A stretch of DNA of 40,620 bases from an uncultured Fusobacteriaceae bacterium (GTDB taxonomy: Bacteria; Fusobacteriota; Fusobacteriia; Fusobacteriales; Fusobacteriaceae), in assembly GCA_947072665.1 (NCBI GenBank), contig CAMTIW010000008.1, forward strand, positions 1-40,620, in the 5' to 3' direction. Below are positions 7,548 to 15,850 of the stretch, piece by piece. Every line of letters starts with the position of its first letter. Position 1 is the first letter of the stretch. The notes under the pieces were generated by a model. That model saw nothing but the letters and a program-made list of their open reading frames with translations, was not told the origin of the DNA and did not search any database. Position numbers and translations under genes: made by a program.

Positions 7548-8120
7548 CTATTCATAATCTATTAAATATTTAATTAAATCAACTTCTGGTCTAGGAGATT
7601 CCATATCTTCATCAACATAGTGAGCACCTTGTTCAAAAGCAATTTCAACCAATCCTTTATATTCACCAATATAAGGGATTTCTATTTTAGTTATTCCAAA
7701 ATTAAGTCCGATTTGATGAAGTTCTGTTAAAAATTTTTGTAGTTCATCAATAGAATATTTACCTCTATTTATATAGTCGGTAAATAAAACAATTATATTT
7801 TGTATTTTTTCTAGACTTTTATCTTTTTTACCATATAAAACATAAAGTTTATCAAGTAGGTCATTTAAAGATATTTTCATATCTTGAGGTAGTTCATATT
7901 TGCTGTAATTCCAAGATATTTGTCTTGGAAAAGTTTCAGAAAAATAGTATTCCAAAAGTTCTTTTCCTGTATCAAAGGCTCTTACCGTAGATAAACTTAA
8001 CCATTCTTTATCGTGTTTTTCATATTCTATATCAAGAGATAGTATTTTATTCAAATCATTTTCATCTTCAAATATATATTTTTCACTATTCCAAGTTATA
8101 TATTCTTGCTCCAAAATCAT
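7548..8120 (-). CDS. Hypothetical protein, 190 residues
   Basis: I do not recognise this family. The protein is acidic, has no signal peptide or membrane segment, and is rich in Tyr, Glu, Leu and Ile. A helical centre (SLEKIQNIIVLFTDYINRG) is followed by a mixed C-terminal part containing IEIPYIGEYKGLVEIAFEQ. The ORF is credible: GGAGG lies 6 bases before the ATG, codon use matches neighbours, and it is tightly followed by xth. A TATAAT box on the minus strand (8170-8175) lies 50 bases upstream, so it may have its own promoter. No function is proposed. Confidence 0.7.
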   Translation of the reverse strand: MILEQEYITWNSEKYIFEDENDLNKILSLDIEYEKHDKEWLSLSTVRAFDTGKELLEYYFSETFPRQISWNYSKYELPQDMKISLNDLLDKLYVLYGKKDKSLEKIQNIIVLFTDYINRGKYSIDELQKFLTELHQIGLNFGITKIEIPYIGEYKGLVEIAFEQGAHYVDEDMESPRPEVDLIKYLIDYE

Positions 8121-8169
8121 ATTTCCTCCAAGTCATTTTTACGAACTAATTATTTTTTATTTTCTTCAT

Positions 8170-8175
8170 ATTATA
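8170..8175 (-). promoter_or_regulatory. Possible -10 box upstream of the 190-residue hypothetical gene
   Basis: TATAAT on the minus strand in the 117-base gap between two co-oriented genes. No good -35 box lies 17 bases upstream (TAGTTT), so this is tentative. Confidence 0.35.
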
Positions 8176-8237
8176 CTCTAATAATAGAAAAAAAACTAGA
8201 ATAAGCTTAGGAATATTAGATGAAGTTCATATATTTT

Positions 8238-8531
8238 CTAAACCATTCTTACCATATGCAAGATAACTCCAGCTAAAAATTCTTTGTAATGGTTATCTTT
8301 TGCAGCATATAGGTGGTCTATTAGTATCTTAACGTCTTCTTTTACTTCAGAATTAGGAATTTCTGCATATATATTTTGCAATTCACCAGAAAATTGTTCC
8401 ATAAATAAATCAAAAAAACTAAATCCCATAGCTAATTTTATTCCTGCTGATTCATCAAAAGAATCACAAGCGGATAAAATTACATCTATTCTCTTTTCTC
8501 TGTCACTGATTTTTATATTATTATTTTTCAT
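8238..8531 (-). CDS. Hypothetical protein, 97 residues
   Basis: I do not recognise this family. It is a small, probably all-helical cytoplasmic protein with a polar N-terminus (KNNNIKISDREKR) and an amphipathic remainder. It is preceded by AAGGAGGA about 11 bases before its ATG and lies 34 bases downstream of the AroB-Ppx fusion gene, so it is likely co-transcribed with it. Nothing in the sequence ties it to shikimate or polyphosphate metabolism. Confidence 0.65.
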   Translation of the reverse strand: MKNNNIKISDREKRIDVILSACDSFDESAGIKLAMGFSFFDLFMEQFSGELQNIYAEIPNSEVKEDVKILIDHLYAAKDNHYKEFLAGVILHMVRMV

Positions 8532-8565
8532 TTTTATACACTTCCTCCTTAAATTTTATTTTATC

Positions 8566-10587
8566 TTAGAAAAATATTGTAGCACCCTCTAAATTATCTA
8601 CTTCTGAAACAATAATATTATCTTTTTTTAAAATTTTCATAAGGAATAAAAGAATCATTGTTCCTGCAATAACAAATTCAGCTCTTTTAGGCTCCAGTCC
8701 AATAATATTTTTTCTTTCCTCTAAAGTTTTACTTTTAAATAGTTCTAAATTAGCTTCTATTATTTCCTTTGTTAAATTAAAAAGATTAATTTGTTCACTG
8801 TTGTAAACCTGCATTTTTTTAAAAATAGTGACATGAGTTGTAACAGTAGCTGCAACTCCTATAAGTGAAAAATTAGAAAATGAAATATTATTCAAGGAAG
8901 AAAAACTTTCTTCTAGCCAATCAGAACATTTTTGTATATTTTCATTACTATAAACTCCATGAGAAAAGAATTTTTCGGTAGCTCTAACAGCACCAACATC
9001 AAAACTTTTAATAAATTCCAACGCTCCTTTTTCCCCCATGGAAATTTCAGTGCTTCCTCCTCCTATATCTAGGATTGCAATTTTATTTTCTGAAAAAATA
9101 CTACTTATACCAGTAAAACTTAATGTTGCTTCTGTTTCTCCAGAGATACATCTTATATTAATACCTTGATTTCTAACATTTTCCATAAAAATCTCTCTGT
9201 TGGAAGCATCTCTTACTGCAGAGGTAGCAAAAGCTTCGATGTCTGTTGCACCATAAGAAATTGCAATATTATTAAAGTTTTTTATAGCTTTTATTGTTCT
9301 ATCCATAGCTTCATTATTCAAGTAATTAGAAGAATCAACCCCTTGACCCAAAGAGGTTATTTCCATGTCTTTGAATAAAGATTTAATAATTTTATTTTTA
9401 AAGTTTGAGTGTTGAGAATAGTTATCTTCCGTTACTTCAGAAATAAATATTCTTGCAGAATTTGTTCCAATATCTAAAACTGCTTTTATTTTAGAATTTA
9501 TTTCAGTACAGAAAAGTTGATTAAATTCACTTATTTGCTCTTCATTTAATGTTATATTTTTTAATTTCCCAAAATTTTCAAAAGTTATAAAATTTAATCC
9601 TGAGGTGCTATTTTTTTTATCTTTCTTCATGAAATTTATAAGAGTATCATCTTTTATATATACTGGTTGGGAATTTATTTTATATTTCTCAAAAAGGTTA
9701 AGAACTTCTTTTTTTATTTTTAAGAGATTAGAAAGAATAATATTATCGTCCTTATTAAGGAATTCTGTAAGAGTTATTTCAAAAATAATTCCCTTAGCAA
9801 CTCCTTCTCCGTGTGGCATATTTTTAAATCTATATATGGATTCCAAAGCATGTCCATAGGTATGACCAAAATTTAAAATAGCTCTGACTCCTTTTTCTTT
9901 TTCGTCATTTTCAACTATTAATTTTTTTATCTCACAAGAATATCTTATCATTTTTATCAATAGTTCATTATTTAAATTTAAAATTTCATCTGCATTAGAG
10001 GTTAGAAAATCAAAATAATCTCTATTATTTTTTATTAAAGAATGTTTTATAACTTCACCCATTCCAGAAATAAATTGCTGTTTTTCTAAAGTTTCTAGAA
10101 ATTTTGTATCTATAATAACAGCTTTTGGTTGATAAAAAGCACCTATTAAATTTTTACTATCTCTATGATTGATAGCAACTTTCCCTCCAATACTTGCATC
10201 TACTTGTGCTAATAAAGAAGTTGGAATTTGAATGAAATCAATCCCCCGCATATATGTTGCTGCAATATACCCCCCCATATCACAGATAACACCACCACCC
10301 AAAGAAAGAATAAGTGAGTTTCTAAAAAAGTTATTATCTTCCATAAAGTCATATATTTTTTCAATATTATCGTAGTTTTTATATTCTTCACCATCAGGAA
10401 GTTGAAAATATTTTGCATTGGGGATAAGGTTTAAAATATCATTTTTATATAATGCTCCAACCTTATCATTACTTAATAGCAGTATAGAGTCATACTTTTC
10501 TATATATTTTTTTAGTCTAATTAAAGAGTTATAACCTATATAAATATTATAATTTTGTTCTTTTAAAGCAATATTTAAAATATCCAT
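8566..10587 (-). CDS. aroB: Fused 3-dehydroquinate synthase (AroB) and Ppx/GppA phosphatase
   Basis: One continuous 673-residue frame joins two enzymes. Residues 1 to about 360 are 3-dehydroquinate synthase, the second shikimate-pathway step: LSLGGGVICDMGG binds NAD, then IPTSLLAQVDASIGGK, and metal ligands lie in GEVIKH (Glu178), FGHTYGHAL (His242) and MPHGEGVA (His259). From about residue 366 a complete Ppx/GppA domain follows, with KAVLDIGTNSARI, ATSAVRDASN, GETEATLSF and ILDIGGGSTEIS, the phosphate-loop motifs of exopolyphosphatase/pppGpp phosphatase. I chose the start at 10587 because AGAGGA precedes it; an ATG five codons earlier lies upstream of that ribosome-binding site. No stop or frameshift separates the parts. 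The second domain is short-type (about 308 residues), and its substrate is unknown. Confidence 0.9.
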   Translation of the reverse strand: MDILNIALKEQNYNIYIGYNSLIRLKKYIEKYDSILLLSNDKVGALYKNDILNLIPNAKYFQLPDGEEYKNYDNIEKIYDFMEDNNFFRNSLILSLGGGVICDMGGYIAATYMRGIDFIQIPTSLLAQVDASIGGKVAINHRDSKNLIGAFYQPKAVIIDTKFLETLEKQQFISGMGEVIKHSLIKNNRDYFDFLTSNADEILNLNNELLIKMIRYSCEIKKLIVENDEKEKGVRAILNFGHTYGHALESIYRFKNMPHGEGVAKGIIFEITLTEFLNKDDNIILSNLLKIKKEVLNLFEKYKINSQPVYIKDDTLINFMKKDKKNSTSGLNFITFENFGKLKNITLNEEQISEFNQLFCTEINSKIKAVLDIGTNSARIFISEVTEDNYSQHSNFKNKIIKSLFKDMEITSLGQGVDSSNYLNNEAMDRTIKAIKNFNNIAISYGATDIEAFATSAVRDASNREIFMENVRNQGINIRCISGETEATLSFTGISSIFSENKIAILDIGGGSTEISMGEKGALEFIKSFDVGAVRATEKFFSHGVYSNENIQKCSDWLEESFSSLNNISFSNFSLIGVAATVTTHVTIFKKMQVYNSEQINLFNLTKEIIEANLELFKSKTLEERKNIIGLEPKRAEFVIAGTMILLFLMKILKKDNIIVSEVDNLEGATIFF

Positions 10588-10619
10588 TCTATTTCCTCTC
10601 ATTATTTTTTATTTGTATT

Positions 10620-10628
10620 ATTTTACCA
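10620..10628 (-). promoter_or_regulatory. Possible extended -10 promoter of the AroB-Ppx gene
   Basis: Reading the minus strand, TGG precedes TAAAAT, an extended -10 arrangement like the one before pta (36078-36086). No good -35 box is present. Confidence 0.4.
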
Positions 10629-10673
10629 TATCTTTAGATTATATAGTAGACTCAATATTTTTTATTTAAAAAA

Positions 10674-10703
10674 AAGAGTTAGTACTTTTCAGCACTAACT
10701 CTT
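10674..10703 (-). terminator. Intrinsic terminator behind selU
   Basis: Arms AAGAGTTAGT and ACTAACTCTT (10674-10683 with 10694-10703) form a perfect 10-bp stem that continues inward past one mismatch. On the minus strand it runs into a T-tract, so it ends the 2-selenouridine synthase transcript. Confidence 0.8.
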
Positions 10704-10716
10704 AAAGATTACTTCT

Positions 10717-11760
10717 TTAACCTATATTGTTCTCAGGAGAATATTTTTCTCCTAAAAGATTTATAATTTTTTCAGTTCCTTCTTCTATTGTTTCGTAGAA
10801 TAACTCCTCTCTAAACTCATATTTATCTATACTCTTTTGATAGAGAGCATCATAATAACTAGTCATAAGTTTTTCAGAGATTAAAGGTAAATTACCCTCT
10901 TCAAGAAGGACTAAAAGTTCATCTACATATGAATGAGGTGCATATCTTTTTATTCTTAATATACATTCTTTGATTTCTAGAGAAGTAGTATTAGTATAAT
11001 CTCCCAAAACAATGTTTACTCTATGAGACATTGGGGTATCAACAAAGATATGTCTTCCATTTAAAAGTGAATGAAAAATACATTCGGGGACATAAACATT
11101 ACCTATTCTTTTACTTTCACTCTCTGCGATTACATATTTAGGTTTATTATTTTTAAAGAATTCATAGAGAAGGGATTCAAATCTCTTTTGACTTTGTGGT
11201 CTTTTTTCACAAAGTGCACCAAAGAAAGAACCTTTATGATCTGCAAATTTTTCTAAATCTAAAACACTATAACCTTTGGATTCAAGGGAATTTAAAAGTT
11301 TTGTTTTACCAACACCAGTTTTACCATGAAGAATAATATATTCTACTCCTTCATTTAAAATAGGAAGTTCTTTAGTTATAAATTCACGATAATTTTTATA
11401 ACCACCATCTAATTTGACTACTCTGTAACCAACAGAAGAAAAAAGAGCAGTCATTGATCCACTTCTCATTCCTCCACGTGCGCAGTAAAAAACAATTTTT
11501 TTTGTCTGTTTTGAAATTTTATTTATTTCTTTAAAAATTTCAGGTAATCTTTTTGAAACTGATTCAATACCTAAAAGTTTTGCAATTTCAGGTGATTCTT
11601 GTTTATAGGCAGTTCCTACAATTGCCCTTTCATCATCTAGAAGAAGTGGGATATTTATAGCACCCGGAATTCCTTCTGCTTGGAACTCTGCTGGAGTTCG
11701 AACGTCCACTAAAATATAACTTCTTTCTTTTATTAACTCTTCATAAGAGATTGTCTTCAT
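10717..11760 (-). CDS. selU: tRNA 2-selenouridine synthase (SelU/MnmH)
   Basis: A 347-residue enzyme that replaces sulfur by selenium in 2-thiouridine at the wobble position of some tRNAs, using selenophosphate. An N-terminal rhodanese domain (LVDVRTPAEFQAEGIPGAINIP) carries the loop Cys93 in FYCARGGMRSGSM, followed by a P-loop domain with GKTGVGKTKLL (146-156). This rhodanese plus P-loop arrangement is diagnostic for YbbB/SelU. The length agrees with the family. GGAGG precedes the ATG. The gene is alone between a terminator and the divergent recQ. With the selenoprotein at 3876-5192 it shows that the cell uses selenium for both protein and tRNA. Confidence 0.93.
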   Translation of the reverse strand: MKTISYEELIKERSYILVDVRTPAEFQAEGIPGAINIPLLLDDERAIVGTAYKQESPEIAKLLGIESVSKRLPEIFKEINKISKQTKKIVFYCARGGMRSGSMTALFSSVGYRVVKLDGGYKNYREFITKELPILNEGVEYIILHGKTGVGKTKLLNSLESKGYSVLDLEKFADHKGSFFGALCEKRPQSQKRFESLLYEFFKNNKPKYVIAESESKRIGNVYVPECIFHSLLNGRHIFVDTPMSHRVNIVLGDYTNTTSLEIKECILRIKRYAPHSYVDELLVLLEEGNLPLISEKLMTSYYDALYQKSIDKYEFREELFYETIEEGTEKIINLLGEKYSPENNIG

Positions 11761-11809
11761 AAAACCTCCAAAAATTTGTAGTAATTATATATGTTAAAAT
11801 ATATCTATT

Positions 11810-11826
11810 AGTGTATATTTTACACT
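11810..11826. promoter_or_regulatory. Small inverted repeat upstream of selU
   Basis: AGTGTA and TACACT flank TATTT in the gap between the divergent selU and recQ genes, about 50 bases before the selU start. It overlaps where a -35 box would fall relative to a TATAAT on the minus strand (11784-11789). An operator role is possible but weakly supported. Confidence 0.3.
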
Positions 11827-11912
11827 GAAATATAAAAAAATAAAAGTTTTTTATTATTTTAAAATGAAAAATAAAAAAAAATTATAAAGTTAGGCGTAGT
11901 TTGAGTCAATAT

Positions 11913-11941
11913 TTGGTATCTATTGTAAAATATGATATACT
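11913..11941 (+). promoter_or_regulatory. Possible promoter of recQ
   Basis: TTGGTA (11913-11918) and TATACT (11936-11941) are separated by 17 bases and lie 51 bases before the chosen recQ start. Confidence 0.45.
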
Positions 11942-11991
11942 TTCTTAAAGAAAAAAATAAAATTCATGATGAAATTTATTATAGGAGAAAA

Positions 11992-13869
11992 ATGTTAAAA
12001 AAAGCAAAAGAACTATTAAAATCAATATACGGTTATGACGATTTTAGAGAGGGACAAAATAATATAATAGAATCAGTTTTAGATGGTAGAGATACAATGG
12101 GGATAGTAGCTACTGGTGGTGGGAAATCCATTTGTTATCAAATCCCAGCTCTTTTATTTAATGGAGTAACTGTTGTTATATCTCCTCTTATATCACTTAT
12201 GAAAGATCAAGTTGATGCATTAAAAATTTTAGGGATAAGAGCAGCATATATAAATTCCAGTTTGAAAAAAGAGGAATATAGAGATGTTTTTTCAGGGCTT
12301 AGAACTAAAAAGATTAAAATTCTTTATGTATCACCAGAGAGATTAGAAAATAAAAATTTTATTGAATTTATGAAAACAATAGAAATTTCTTTAATAGCTG
12401 TGGATGAAGCACATTGTATATCACATTGGGGTCATGATTTTAGAAAGACCTATCTTGAGATACCTAAATTTAAAGATATATTTAAGAAAAAAATTCAAAT
12501 GTTAGCATTAACAGCAACAGCTACAAATGAAGTTAAAGAGGATATAATAGATAAGTTAAAATTAAAAGAGCCAAATGTTTTTATAGATGGTTATGATAGA
12601 GGAAATATATTTTTTAAAGTAGAAAGAGGTAAAGACCCAGAACCATTTATTGTGAATTATTTAAATAGTAATAAAAATAAATCAGGAATAATTTATGCAA
12701 GTACAAGAAAAGAAGTAGATAATCTATATGCGTATTTAACTTTAAAAAAATTTTATGTGGGAAAATATCATGCAGGACTTAGTGATGAGGATAGAAAAAT
12801 AGTACAAGAAGATTTTGTAAAAGATGAACTTCAAATAATAGTAGCAACAAATGCTTTCGGGATGGGAATAGATAAATCAAATGTTCGATTTATAATACAT
12901 AGAAATATTCCTAAAGATTTAGAAAGCTATTATCAAGAAGTAGGAAGAGCTGGAAGAGATGGTGCACCAGCAGAGGCTATACTCTTATTTTATGAGGAAG
13001 ATGAAGGAATTCAGAAATATTTCATAGAAAATAATACTGATATTGATTTTAAACATAAAAAAAATAAACTAGAAAAATTGGATAAAATGATAGAATATGC
13101 CTATTTAGAGAGTTGTTATAGAGAATATATATTGAAATATTTTGGTGATAAAAGAATCAGAAGTTATTGTGGAAACTGCAATAACTGTTCAAAAATTAAA
13201 GATATTGAGAACTCAACAATAGAAGCTCAAAAAATATTCTCCTGTATTGGAAGGACAAAAGAAACTATTGGAATTTCAACTTTAGTGAATATTTTACAGG
13301 GTCGGGCTGATACTAAATTAGAAAAAAAAGGCTACCAGAACCTTTCAACATTTGGAATTATGAAAGACTGTAAAAGAGTTTGGCTAGAAGAATTTGTAAA
13401 TTTTTTGATCTCAGAAAAATACTTAATTCAAAGTGCAGGAAGCTTTCCAGTTCTACATTTAACAACAAAAGCATTAACTGTTGTAAGGAGTTTAAGAAAA
13501 GTTGTGAGAAGGAGAGAAGAGAGAGTTACTTTTGATTATTATAAAGATCCAATATTTACTAAACTTCTAAATCTTAGGAAAGAGATTGCAGAAGAAGAAA
13601 AAGTAGCGCCTTATATTATTTTGTCAGATTTGACTCTTATGGAAATGGCAGAAAAGATGCCTCTGACTAGGTGGGATATGCTCAAGATAAAAGGTATAGG
13701 AAACCAAAAATTTAAAAACTATGGAGAAAAATTTTTAGAAGTAATTAATGAGAAAGCGAATATAATTTATAATTATGATAAGGATAAATTAGAGGAATTA
13801 AAAAAAGAATTGAAAATTAATCATTCTCTTGTGGAGTTAGATAGAATTTTAAAGAGAATTTTAGAATAA
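11992..13869 (+). CDS. recQ: ATP-dependent DNA helicase RecQ
   Basis: A 625-residue 3'-to-5' DNA helicase for recombination and fork repair. It has helicase motif 0 (FREGQ), Walker A TGGGKS (41-46), the DEAH box (138-141) within DEAHCISHWGHDFR, ALTATAT, and motif VI in QEVGRAGRDG. A zinc module follows with Cys residues in ESCYREYIL and YCGNCNNC, then the RQC winged helix and a C-terminal HRDC domain. The start at 11992 has AGGAG 4 bases upstream; the longer frame from 11932 adds 20 residues without a ribosome-binding site and overlaps the promoter candidate. Confidence 0.95.
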   Translation: MLKKAKELLKSIYGYDDFREGQNNIIESVLDGRDTMGIVATGGGKSICYQIPALLFNGVTVVISPLISLMKDQVDALKILGIRAAYINSSLKKEEYRDVFSGLRTKKIKILYVSPERLENKNFIEFMKTIEISLIAVDEAHCISHWGHDFRKTYLEIPKFKDIFKKKIQMLALTATATNEVKEDIIDKLKLKEPNVFIDGYDRGNIFFKVERGKDPEPFIVNYLNSNKNKSGIIYASTRKEVDNLYAYLTLKKFYVGKYHAGLSDEDRKIVQEDFVKDELQIIVATNAFGMGIDKSNVRFIIHRNIPKDLESYYQEVGRAGRDGAPAEAILLFYEEDEGIQKYFIENNTDIDFKHKKNKLEKLDKMIEYAYLESCYREYILKYFGDKRIRSYCGNCNNCSKIKDIENSTIEAQKIFSCIGRTKETIGISTLVNILQGRADTKLEKKGYQNLSTFGIMKDCKRVWLEEFVNFLISEKYLIQSAGSFPVLHLTTKALTVVRSLRKVVRRREERVTFDYYKDPIFTKLLNLRKEIAEEEKVAPYIILSDLTLMEMAEKMPLTRWDMLKIKGIGNQKFKNYGEKFLEVINEKANIIYNYDKDKLEELKKELKINHSLVELDRILKRILE

Positions 13870-13888
13870 TATAATTTAGGAGGATATT

Positions 13889-15049
13889 TTGATAGAATTT
13901 TTTATTGCAAAAAAGCAAATGTTAGACAGAAAAAAACAAAGTTTAATTTCTATATTAGGGATTATGATAGGCATAGTGGTATTAACTGTATCTATTGGAA
14001 TATCTAACGGTCTAGATAAAAATATGATACAAAGTGTTTTGTCAATAAGTAGCCATGTACTTTATCAACCATCTTTACCTATAGAAAATTATAAAGAGTT
14101 AAAAATAGAAATAGAAAAAATTCCTGGGGTTAAAGGGGTTGTGAACAGTATTCCTATACAAGGGATTATTAAATATAAAAGTTTAAATAAAGAATATGTA
14201 TCAGGAGTAAAAGTACAAGGTTTTGATTTAGCCACTGCATCTAGAGCTATGGATTTAGAAAAAAAAATAATATTAGGGAAGATAGATACTAAACCTAATA
14301 CAGTATTGATAGGAGAAGAACTATCTATAAATTCAGGTGCCATGGTGGGAGATACTTTAACATTAATATCTCCAGATGGAAAAGACATTAATTTAATAGT
14401 TTCAGGAATATTTAGAACAGGTTATTATGAATATGATGTAAATGTTATCATGATAAATTTAAAGACTTCTCAATATATATCTTATATTGGGGATACAACT
14501 AGTGAGTTAAATATTATGTTAGATAATCCATATAATGCTGATAAAATTTCAAAGGAATTATTTGAAAAATATGGAATGATAACAAGAACTTGGGGGGAAT
14601 TAAATAGAAATTTACTTTCAGCACTAACTCTTGAAAAAACAGTTATGATAATTGTTTTTTCATTGATTGTAGTAATTGCAGGTTTTGTAGTATGGTCAAC
14701 TTTAAATATGATAGTGAGAGAGAAGATTAAAGATATTGGAATATTAAGAGCTATGGGGTTTTCAAAACATAATATAATGAAGATTTATTTAATGCAGGGC
14801 TTAACTTTAGGGAGTATAGGAATATTTTTAGGAATAATGTTCTCATTAGTAATTTTATGGTATATAAAAAATTATTCTATACCAGGAGTAAGTTCTATTT
14901 ATTATATTCAGAAAGTTCCAATAGAAATATCTATAAAAGAAATTATAATAATTGTAACTTCAAATTTTATAATAATATTTCTTTCTAGTGTATTACCAGC
15001 TTATAGAGCGTCAAGTTTAGAAACCCAGGAGGCATTAAAATATGAATAA
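13889..15049 (+). CDS. LolC/LolE-type ABC transporter permease (FtsX superfamily)
   Basis: A 386-residue inner-membrane permease. One N-terminal membrane helix (about 20-40, SLISILGIMIGIVVLTVSIG) is followed by a long extracytoplasmic domain (about 45-245) and three C-terminal helices ending in a FtsX-like domain (LPAYRASSLETQEALKYE). The N-terminus, with the SNGLD segment after the first helix, resembles LolC/LolE lipoprotein-releasing proteins more than MacB, which would carry a fused ATPase. It begins with TTG at 13889; AGGAGG ends 5 bases before. It overlaps the ATPase gene by 8 bases. With one permease gene the complex would be a homodimer, like LolF. Export of outer-membrane lipoproteins is inferred. 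Confidence 0.82.
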   Translation: MIEFFIAKKQMLDRKKQSLISILGIMIGIVVLTVSIGISNGLDKNMIQSVLSISSHVLYQPSLPIENYKELKIEIEKIPGVKGVVNSIPIQGIIKYKSLNKEYVSGVKVQGFDLATASRAMDLEKKIILGKIDTKPNTVLIGEELSINSGAMVGDTLTLISPDGKDINLIVSGIFRTGYYEYDVNVIMINLKTSQYISYIGDTTSELNIMLDNPYNADKISKELFEKYGMITRTWGELNRNLLSALTLEKTVMIIVFSLIVVIAGFVVWSTLNMIVREKIKDIGILRAMGFSKHNIMKIYLMQGLTLGSIGIFLGIMFSLVILWYIKNYSIPGVSSIYYIQKVPIEISIKEIIIIVTSNFIIIFLSSVLPAYRASSLETQEALKYE

Positions 15050-15728
15050 AAAAATAGTTTTAAAACTAGAAAATGTAAATAAAATTTATGAAGGAAATAT
15101 TGAAGATATACATATTATAAGAGATTTAAATGTGGAAATAAATGAAGGTGATTTCATATCTATAATGGGTAAATCTGGAAGTGGAAAGTCAACACTTCTT
15201 AATTTAATAGGACTTTTAGATAAACCTAATAGTGGTAAATTATTTATTGACGGTATTGACACTACCCAAGCAAGTGACTTAGAAAAAAATATGATAAAAA
15301 ATGAAAAGTTAGGCTTTGTATTTCAATTTCACTATTTATTAAAGGAGTTTACAGCTTTAGAGAATGTTATGTTACCAGGTCTTTTAAAGGATTATAGTAA
15401 AAAAAATGAAATTAAAGAAAGAGCATTAAAATTATTAAAAGATGTAGGCTTAGAAGATAGAGCTTTGCATAGACCAACAGAGCTTTCTGGTGGAGAAAAA
15501 CAACGAGTTGCAATAGCAAGAGCTATGATAAATTCCCCTAAAATTATTTTGGCAGATGAACCAACAGGAAATTTAGATGAAGAAACTAGTGAAAAAATCC
15601 ATGAAATATTCAAAAAAATAAATAAAGAGTTTAACCAAACAATAATTGTAGTGACACACTCTAAAGAACTTGCCAGTATAACAGATAAAAGTTTGATTTT
15701 AAAAAAAGGAAAAATAGAAACCTTGTAG
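15042..15728 (+). CDS. lolD: LolD-like ABC transporter ATP-binding protein
   Basis: A 228-residue ATPase of the LolD/MacB/FtsE class. Walker A is GKSGSGKST (43-51), the signature is LSGGEKQR, and Walker B is IILADEPTGNLDEET, followed by the switch His in VVTHSKE. The Q-loop reads GFVFQFHYLLKEFTALENV, which is close to LolD proteins. It starts inside the end of the permease gene, so translation is coupled and the two products surely form one transporter. Powering release of lipoproteins from the inner membrane is the likely role; a MacB-like substrate cannot be ruled out. Confidence 0.88.
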   Translation: MNKKIVLKLENVNKIYEGNIEDIHIIRDLNVEINEGDFISIMGKSGSGKSTLLNLIGLLDKPNSGKLFIDGIDTTQASDLEKNMIKNEKLGFVFQFHYLLKEFTALENVMLPGLLKDYSKKNEIKERALKLLKDVGLEDRALHRPTELSGGEKQRVAIARAMINSPKIILADEPTGNLDEETSEKIHEIFKKINKEFNQTIIVVTHSKELASITDKSLILKKGKIETL

Positions 15729-15850
15729 AATAAATAGTTATCAAGATTAATAATCATAGAGAAAATTTATATTTTAAGTATAAAAGGAGGTTTTTTAAAA
15801 AGAATCAACTAGTTTGTGTAGTTAAATATAGAGTTTAAGGAGTGATAATT

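Noticed and set aside
15785-15790. AGGAGG in the gap before hpf, suggesting a missed small gene
   Set aside because: No start codon lies at a suitable distance downstream; it is probably part of the hpf leader.
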